Source of the DNA: Chara braunii
Lineage: Eukaryota > Streptophyta > Charophyceae > Charales > Characeae
DNA length: 23,340 nucleotides
Reading direction: 5' to 3'
Assembly: GCA_003427395.1 (NCBI GenBank)
Contig: BFEA01000358.1
Coordinates: 705,346 to 728,685, forward strand
Of this stretch, positions 17,850 through 23,340 are shown piece after piece (the stretch's first letter is position 1; every line of letters begins with the position of its first letter). The notes below the pieces were generated by a model. That model did not search any database. It saw only the letters and a program-made list of their open reading frames with translations, and was not told where the DNA came from. A program made the translations under genes and the position numbers.

Positions 17850-17935
17850 GAGACTGTTTCTCAGTTTATGCGCGTCATCCATGTGCAGGGGCCATGCTAA
17901 TCTATTCCTTCCAATTTTGACGAATGTCCCAAGGG
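17850..17935 (-). pseudogene. U6 snRNA pseudogene, near full length
   Basis: On the minus strand the sequence follows plant U6 from the 5' stem-loop (CCCTTGGGACATTCG) through CAAAATTGGAA, GATTAGCATGGCCCCTGC and GGATGACGCGCA to AAACTGAGAAACAGTC. U6 is the catalytic RNA of the spliceosome. About six bases are missing just before GATTAGCATGG, where the ACAGAGA box that recognises 5' splice sites should be, so it cannot work as U6. The region upstream of its 5' end is a second, inverted U6 piece, so there is no USE or TATA promoter. It lies inside hAT-2. Confidence 0.85.
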
Positions 17936-17956
17936 CAAGATTAGCATGGCCCCTGC
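17885..17956. repeat. U6-derived inverted repeat core (19-bp arms, 34-nt loop)
   Basis: Arms 17885-17903 and 17938-17956 are exact reverse complements. Pairing continues outwards with mismatches (GCGCGTCATC against GATGACACAC), so a transcript from either strand could fold into a stem of about 45 bp. Confidence 0.92.
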
Positions 17957-17994
17957 GCCAAGATGACACACATTAATCCGGAAATGGACCAAAT
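17937..17994 (+). pseudogene. U6 snRNA 3'-half fragment, inverted partner
   Basis: The plus strand reads AAGATTAGCATGGCCCCTGC, GATGACACACA and GGAAATGGACCAAA, the 3' half of plant U6 (the GAGAAATGGTCCAAA ending is plant-type). It starts right next to the 5' end of the minus-strand U6 pseudogene. The two share a perfect 19-bp inverted repeat (17885-17903 with 17938-17956). An A-rich segment follows at 17993-18012. Confidence 0.88.
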
Positions 17995-18012
17995 AAAAAA
18001 TAAATAAACCAA

Positions 18013-18476
18013 AAAGGAGGAGGAGGAGGGGGAGGAGACGAGGAGGAGGAAGACATGGAGAGGAGGAGGAGGACGACAGAGGAGGCTGAAGTTGACGACG
18101 AGGACGAGGAGGAGGAGGAGGAGGAGAGGGAGAGAGAACGGAGGGAAGAGTTGATGAGGATGAGGACGACAGCCATGGGAAAATAGGGTGCAGTTGACGA
18201 AGAGGAGGAGGAGCAGGAGCAGGACGATGACAACGATGGCGATGACGACGGGAAATTAGAGCGGTGTAAACACGAGGAGGAGGAGGAGGAGGAGGACGGC
18301 AACGATGGCGACAACGACGGGAAAACAGGGCGGAGTTGACACTATCAAGGAGGAGGAGAAGGAGAACAGCGACGACAAGAAAGGATGGCGGAGTAGACAA
18401 CGACGGGGAGGAGGACAGCGAGAAAGAAAAGGACAGTGGGGTTGGCGGCGAGGAGGACGACGACGAGGATGACACG
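18013..18476. repeat. Purine-rich (GAG/GAC)n tract with about 70-bp minisatellite
   Basis: Nearly pure GGA/GAC triplets with a recurring anchor GACGGGAAA..GGGCGG..GTTGAC at about 18177, 18250, 18319 and 18379 (spacing 73, 69 and about 60 bp). It lies inside hAT-2. Confidence 0.85.
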
Positions 18477-18479
18477 AAG

Positions 18480-18508
18480 TGTGTGTGTGTGTGCGTGTGT
18501 GTGTGTGT
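18480..18508. repeat. (GT)n microsatellite
   Basis: About 14 GT units with one GC interruption, inside hAT-2. Confidence 0.95.
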
Positions 18509-18565
18509 AGGAGGAGGAGGACGATGGCAAAAATAGTGGCCGCAAAATCCCCCCTCCCAACAGTT

Positions 18566-18589
18566 AAAAAAAAAAAAAAAAAAAAAAAA
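18566..18589. repeat. Poly(A) run
   Basis: About 24 consecutive A inside hAT-2. It might mark the tail of a retroposed segment within the element. Confidence 0.85.
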
Positions 18590-18768
18590 CCTCATAGACT
18601 TTCCAGGCCTTCCGGATCGTTGGTGAAGGCAGTGAACAAACACCCTGGACCACCCCAAAAAAAATTGTCCGTTGGGCTGGGGCCCACACATCCGGACCAA
18701 GATCCGGACCTGGACCCCGGACCCCGGACGGTCCGGATCCCTGTCCGGTGGTCTGGATCGTAGCCATG

Positions 18769-18776
18769 TATTTTAC
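18769..18776. repeat. Right target-site duplication of hAT-2
   Basis: TATTTTAC, identical to 17542-17549. Confidence 0.82.
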
Positions 18777-19116
18777 ACATCTGCTTCCAGTTGAGTTCGA
18801 ACTCAGGTCTGTATTTCAACGGTTCAGGGATGTACCAACTGAGCTAGGCCAATCTAATCAGACACATCTCCAATGCACAGGAAAGCAATCCTCCTTTCCA
18901 TCTGGATTTCACCTATTACATCTTCAAATTGACCTGCACAGAATCAGTCTGAGATTTTTCCTGTTGTGTGTGTATTGCTGCTTGCTTGTCTGATTTGCTG
19001 AGGTTTCTGTGTTTTGTGTGAGTTTGCTGCACGCTTGCATGTCTGCAAGTCCATGTGTGATGATTGCTATGCCGAGTACTAGCTATGTGCTTGCTCTGTT
19101 TTTCTGTGTTCCCAGA

Positions 19117-19566
19117 ATGGGTAAATCAGAAACAAGGCCCCGCAAGGGCAAGACTGAAATTGTGGACCCGATGTACGTCTAGAAAGGCTATGACAGACAG
19201 GCACACAAGTAGAATTCGGGCAGTACCTGACAAGGATTTTCCAGTAACTCAGGTAGGTCCAGCAGTAGTCTGGTGGGCCTAGAAGGACCCAGTAGCTTTC
19301 CAAAAGGCCATGAGTAGTCAGGGCCCAAACCTAGGTATCGAAGAGGTTAGATTCAGGACCTACGGGAGATTTGCAGGCCGCGATGATGTTCCTGCCAAAA
19401 GTCAGGAACTCTCTGTAGGTCTAGTACCCCGGAGAGGAAGCGGCAGGAGCGGTACCAAAGCCTTAGTGAAGCTGTGAGGCCGAGTTGCAAGAGTACATCA
19501 TTCGCGTGGAATGAGTGCGGCAGGATCTTACCCGACAGTCATGCTGCTGCTCCACCCAGAGAGTGA
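19117..19566 (+). pseudogene. Possible decayed ORF of unknown function
   Basis: ATG at 19117-19119 follows an acceptor-like pyrimidine-rich tract ending in CCCAG. The frame reads MGKSETRPRKGKTEIVDPMY, then continues through six stops to a 59-codon open end (CRSSTPERKRQERYQSLSEA, ending PPRE) at TGA 19564-19566. The internal stops are TAG 19180, TAG 19210, TGA 19228, TAG 19315, TAG 19348 and TGA 19384. Each could come from CAG or CGA by one C-to-T change. The basic start followed by a Ser-rich stretch is gag-like at most. I recognise no family, and chance is a real alternative. Confidence 0.25.
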
Positions 19567-20836
19567 CGTTAGGGGGAGCTCCTGCTGAGCGGAGCTGGAG
19601 GGTGGAGAAGGAGATCTCCTGTGGAGTAGTAGGAGGAGGGAGAAAGCCTTGGCTATGGACCTAGAGGGTGAAGCACCCAATGCCAGGCTATGGAGAAAGG
19701 TGAGAGAAGGGTGCAGAGATTGAGGATGGGGGAGTGAGAGAGGAACTGACATGAGAGATTCTATGGCTATGGTGGACCTGCATCTTCACTTCCGTGGTTG
19801 CTGCTTCCGTGTGTGGGTTCCAGTTGCTCTTGGACTTCAATCGAGACCATGGATATGGTGGAAAGAGATGGGAGACGCATAGGAGAGATTATGTTGTCCT
19901 GTGAACATCCGTGATGAGCATGGCTGTTCCGCCATAGTGCTAGTTGCAACCAAGGACATAGAAGTGAGGTTATGGCCGAAAGGAGGGCTCTTTGAGTGCT
20001 GACAATAAGGGGGATTACTTGGACATGATTCCTGTTCATTCATTCATTTGTTGTTGTATTTAATTGTCTGCAAGTCAGTGCAAGAGTATTAGTAAGGGAG
20101 AAGAAGATGACAGAGGGAGAGAGGGGAGGGAAGCCATGGGTCCAACTGGTAATTCTTCTTCTTCGTTCATTCTGTTCATTCTGTTCCACTCTTTAATTCT
20201 CTCAACTTCTTCTTTTGAGTTTCAGCAAGTCTTGCATTTTCTCGCAATTTGAGTGCCAAGTGACATGCAGAGAACTGGCCTTGCATTTTTGCTTATGCAT
20301 TTCCTAGTAGTACACAAGAGGAGGGAGGAAGGAAATAGGAGGTTGTGACGCACGAGCTTGTGTATGAACGGCTTCCTGAGGGGGTGCTTCTTCGGTGACA
20401 GGGCTCAAACTAATCCAGTTCCAGTTCCTCTACCCAGTCCAGATTGCATTCCCGCCAGATGATGACGTTGGGGCTCAGCTTGTCTTGGTCAACATGAGGC
20501 TATAATTTTGGTTCTCCGAGAATTTCTCTGTTTGCAGGGCTTGTCCTTGATGCGCTCTAATGTCTGGGACACGTTGGCCCACCCCGACCCTTTGTTTTTG
20601 CATCTTTCGAAATTGTCTTTGTATCTTGTTGTGCTTTTCACTTACGACTTACGCGCGCCTTAGCGAGCGCACTCAGAATTCTCTTCCTCTTAGCTTTTAC
20701 TAGTTCCAGGTATCACGGGTGCCTATTGGGATACTCTACAATGAGTCCTTTCTTTGTGCATGTACATTTTTGAGACGTCCCTGCAAGCCCTGTGAAAATT
20801 TTGTTGATGAATGATAGAATGGGAATCGACGCGGAA
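19567..20836. other. Unannotated intergenic stretch
   Basis: Purine-rich DNA (19540-19760, 20080-20150) followed by mixed sequence. I see no gene, RNA or repeat unit that I can support. Confidence 0.4.
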
Positions 20837-20911
20837 TTTTAGAACTCGCACGCGGAATTTTCTTTCCAAAACCCTTCGCGTTTTAGAACTCGCACGTGGA
20901 ATTTTCTTTCC
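20837..20911. repeat. 31-bp direct repeat, 44-bp period
   Basis: Copies at 20837-20867 and 20881-20911 share TTTTAGAACTCGCACG and GGAATTTTCTTTCC with one mismatch. A third partial copy (GACGCGGAATTTT) precedes them at about 20828. Confidence 0.92.
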
Positions 20912-21530
20912 GACTTTTCAATTTCAATTCGACTTTAGGAGGCAGGTGCAACTTCACTGGCACTTCGCGTGACTGTTTTGGTGCCTTCTTTATTTTGAGC
21001 AAATGCATCTCCCTGCGCCGCGCTCTTGCATGCAATTTTTCCTCCCTTCCCCAACCCCTTTGTCGGTGTCATCATCGACAGACTGTAACTGTCGTCTTGA
21101 TCCCGTTGAATCTTGGTCTTGCATCATATTGATTCTCGTAACCTCCTTTCCCGCCTTTGTGTACACGAGAGAAGGCCCTGCTGATCCCCGAAGTAATCGC
21201 AGAAGTCGGACAGCAGCATGTGAGGAGGCTCTGAACTCCTCACTCTACGATCCGATTGGCTACGAAGTATTCTAAGTGGGTCGACATAGCCCTCTCACGT
21301 GCCTTCCCCTTCTTCCTCTCTCCTCTCTTCTATCCCTCATCATCACTCTTTTCCCGTCTCTTTTGCAACTGTAAATCCCGCAAGCACGTCGTTTTTGCTC
21401 TCTCGGAATGCATCGGCCAACTCTGCTGGAGTAGTGGCTAGATGAGGTGGTGATCAGCAAGTCGGAAAGTCCTAACGAGTCAGCTGCAACTTTGCGGGAT
21501 TGTGCGCTGGATCGCTGCGACGGACTGCAG
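20912..21530. other. Unannotated intergenic stretch
   Basis: C/T-rich DNA without recognisable genes or repeats. Confidence 0.4.
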
Positions 21531-21598
21531 GATCTGGGCCTAACTGCACACTGATTGAGCGCGCGATCTGGGCCTAACTGCGAGCGGGTTTGAGCGGG
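21531..21598. repeat. 34-bp tandem duplication
   Basis: GATCTGGGCCTAACTGC starts both copies (21531 and 21565); the remainders (CACTGATTGAGCGCGC and GAGCGGGTTTGAGCGGG) are similar. Confidence 0.85.
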
Positions 21599-21652
21599 CA
21601 AGGGAATATTTTTTTCTCGGGTATAAAATAAGCAAAAAAATAAAAATATGTA

Positions 21653-21683
21653 GGGTTGTAGATCTTTTTGAGATCTACAACCC
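21653..21683. repeat. Perfect 13-bp hairpin in AT-rich DNA
   Basis: GGGTTGTAGATCT (21653-21665), loop TTTTG, then its exact reverse complement AGATCTACAACCC (21671-21683). The A-rich left flank and T-rich right flank extend the symmetry imperfectly to about 60 bp each side, as in the centre of a fold-back element. Confidence 0.9.
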
Positions 21684-21699
21684 CAGTTTTTAAACTTAT

Positions 21700-22715
21700 T
21701 TTTTTTGTTTTGCATAGACAGAAATACAAGTTCCAAAATCACGCAGAAGTCCAGATAGTCATGTACCAAGAAGAGAGCTCAAATGCACCAAGATTCCATC
21801 CAAATAAGGGCAAAGCAGTGAACTTGTGTGTCAATGTTATTGCCCTCAGGCCCCAGCAACACAGTATCCAATGTCGCTCATCTCTGTCTGGCGCCCAGCG
21901 CCCAGTCTACTCTACTGAGCCTATCTAGCCTATCTACATTCGTGCAACAGGATCAGTTCCGACGTTGAAGAATAATGTACATGACCTCAACACCAATGCC
22001 GACCTCCCACATACACCAGGTATGTTCTCTCTCCTCCGCTCATCAGAGCTTGACCACCCACTCATGTGCCTCCTACCCGAAGACCACCTTTGCCCATCAC
22101 CCGCATGCGCCACAGCAGCCCGGCTATGGCTGCCATGCACCCGCTGCCCTGCAGCGCCCCTCTCACCTCATAGCGCCCGCGTGCACCCCAGCCAGCAGGG
22201 GGCATGCAGACACTTGCGCAGCAACGCAGCAGCGTGTGCGCATTGCCTGCCTAGGCCAGCATGCCCACCCTCCGGCCAGCGACCTTCCTATATGGAAGTT
22301 GCGGCCTCTGTTTGGCTTCGTGGGCCTGGGTCAGGAAGCTCCCAGTAGCTTCCAGTCGGGCCCCAGTGTCTGCATCCAGGCCCTGTCTGACAGTTGAGGC
22401 CTGCACCCTTTCTGGTTGGGCACGTCCAGGGAGTCTCCAGGCTCCAAGTGTTTGCCATCTTCTCATTGGCTCGCTGGGCCTCTGTGGCGACAATGCTGCC
22501 TTCCGATTCGCCCGCGGCCACTTCATGATGTGTCAGCCTCACACTGCGTGTGCCCAAGGCGCAACCACCCGGCCCTGGGCTCAACTGCTTGACGCAGCTG
22601 CTGTTTCTGGAAGGAGCCCAGGGAGAGGCTCACGTTGCACTTTAACCAACTGGCGTGCTGCAACTGTCTGACACCCACATTGGAAAATGCCGAGATAAGG
22701 GCCTCTTATGGATAT
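21700..22715. other. Unannotated GC-rich stretch
   Basis: Increasingly GC-rich from about 22050, with many CAGG/CCTGG/GGGCC words in 22290-22680. Frames are open by composition only. I see no gene. Confidence 0.4.
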
Positions 22716-22719
22716 TCAG

Positions 22720-22742
22720 GCCCGCCTTCACTTAGGGCGGGC
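22720..22742. repeat. 7-bp GC hairpin
   Basis: GCCCGCC (22720-22726) and GGCGGGC (22736-22742) with a 9-nt loop. Confidence 0.7.
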
Positions 22743-23019
22743 ACAAGGCTTGCTGGGGGCCACAGCCCAGATCATGTGCATGTTGGCTAGGGCCCCGTGA
22801 GGGCATATTACTCACAGTTTTTCTATATTTAAAAAAAATCAAAAACATTAAAAGAAAGAGAAAAACAAAAAAAAAAGATGGAATGGGTGGGTTTTTCTTT
22901 TTTCCCACAGAGATTTTTTTGCGGGCAAACAATAAAAAAAAAAGGGTTGTAGACTACGCTGCCAGAGTGGCCCGGGACCACTTGCCCAGCCGGGCCAAAA
23001 ACATAAAATAAAGAAATAA

Positions 23020-23228
23020 CATGGTAACCGACGCCCGGACCGGGTTCCAGACAATCCGGATCAACATGTCCAGGTCCAGTGTCCAGTCCATGATGTCCGG
23101 ATGGATGCCCCCAGGCAGGGCTGCATTGGCAACTGGCCGGTTGGACCGGACCGGATCCAACCAGGCCGGTCAGACCCCCGGTGGTCCAGCCGGAAATCCG
23201 GTTGGGCAAGAAACCAGGTCAATGTTTT
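23020..23228. mobile_element. Possible third hAT-like element end, CCGG-rich
   Basis: CATGGTAACCGACGCCCGGA at 23020 resembles the hAT-2 ends (CATRGCTACG, then CCGGACC). It is followed by about 180 bp dense in CCGGACC, TCCGG and GGCCGG words like the hAT-2 subterminal arrays. I found neither a matching right end nor an 8-bp duplication; the element may be truncated or run past the window. Confidence 0.4.
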
Positions 23229-23340
23229 ATTATTATTATTTTTTGACGACGGGGTTGGACTACGCTTGTCGAGATCTCCCCGAATCCGGAGAGAAAAAAG
23301 TCATCTGAAAACTTTTTTTTCATAAGGGTGGGGGGGGGGC

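Larger units (their letters stand above)
17550..18768. mobile_element. hAT-2, hAT-like DNA element (1219 bp) carrying a U6 palindrome
   Basis: The terminal inverted repeats are CATAGCTACG (17550-17559) and, on the other strand, CATGGCTACG (18759-18768). The 8-bp duplication TATTTTAC flanks it exactly (17542-17549, 18769-18776). The 8-bp size and CA..TG ends fit the hAT superfamily. Subterminal regions (17560-17710 and 18680-18760) are arrays of CCGGACC/GGTCCGG words. The interior holds a U6-derived inverted repeat, a purine-rich minisatellite, (GT)n and poly(A) and no transposase. Comparison with SINE copy 2 independently supports the insertion point. Confidence 0.8.
17466..18858 (-). mobile_element. 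tRNA-derived SINE, copy 3, split by hAT-2
   Basis: The 3' part is 17466-17549 (T-run, then GACGGCTTTGACATACCATC, cf. AACGGCCTTGAGATATCATC in copy 2). The tRNA-like head is 18777-18858, with A box TAGCTCAGTTGG (18835-18846) and B box GAGTTCGAACTC (18793-18804). Together they give about 166 bp, matching the 169 bp of copy 2. A 9-bp duplication CAGACACAT flanks the whole composite (17457-17465 and 18859-18867). The 1219 bp between the halves are hAT-2. Confidence 0.8.

Noticed and set aside
17850-17994. Functional U6 gene
   Set aside because: The ACAGAGA region is deleted, there is no upstream promoter, the two arms are inverted on each other and the T-terminator is absent.
17897-18700. 267-residue minus-strand ORF rich in Ser and Pro
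   Set aside because: It is the translation of the (GGA)n minisatellite, (GT)n and poly(A) inside hAT-2 plus U6 sequence; composition explains it.
18777-18858. Genuine tRNA gene
   Set aside because: The A and B boxes are present but no cloverleaf with paired acceptor and anticodon stems can be drawn, and the unit has a SINE tail and target duplication.
21272-21769. 165-residue minus-strand ORF
   Set aside because: It runs through the AT-rich hairpin and the 34-bp tandem duplication, with no recognisable domain.
22261-22671. 136-residue plus-strand ORF
   Set aside because: GC-rich DNA with overlapping open frames on both strands, no motif and no supporting context.
1-23340. CRISPR arrays, rRNA genes, bacterial operons
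   Set aside because: Repeats are degenerate or contiguous without regular spacers, and the elements are eukaryotic.

Overview
This is nuclear DNA from a eukaryote, most likely a land plant or charophyte alga. The main evidence is a plant-type U6 snRNA relic, L1-like non-LTR retrotransposons of plant style, two hAT-type DNA transposon copies and tRNA-derived SINEs. I see no intact host gene. Single Ns (107, 139, 146, 161) and a 268-base gap (11776-12043) point to a draft assembly. I cannot name the species.

Layout: (1) 1-6857, minus strand, is one large L1-like LINE (LINE-A) cut by the window edge. It has an ORF1 with a zinc knuckle, an ORF2 endonuclease with all its motifs, and a broken reverse transcriptase. 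Its ORF1 is interrupted by a 758-bp non-autonomous hAT element (5907-6664) with a perfect 8-bp target duplication, and by a 67-bp tandem duplication (5386-5519). (2) 6952-10130 is non-coding: a poly(A) run, then C-rich degenerate tandem repeats with 72-74 bp units and a larger unit of about 200-270 bp. (3) 10206-15826, minus strand, is a second, more decayed LINE (LINE-B). It is split by about 1.35 kb of foreign DNA (about 11100-12465) that carries a 45-bp minisatellite, (GA)n tracts and the assembly gap. Two 131-bp direct repeats lie just upstream of its ORF1. (4) 16500-18867 is a cluster of tRNA-derived SINEs. One copy (17466-18858) was split by a 1219-bp hAT-like element (17550-18768). That element carries a U6 snRNA-derived palindrome, a purine-rich minisatellite, a (GT)n tract and poly(A). 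(5) 18868-23340 is mostly unrecognised intergenic DNA with a possible decayed ORF, short tandem duplications, a strong hairpin at 21653-21683 and, near the right edge, a CCGG-rich stretch that resembles a third hAT-like element.

The elements are nested, so events can be ordered. LINE-A preceded hAT-1. The SINE preceded hAT-2. LINE-B preceded its 1.35-kb insert. No retroelement here appears able to move by itself as assembled. The most unusual structure is the U6-derived head-to-head inverted repeat inside the hAT-like element inside the SINE.
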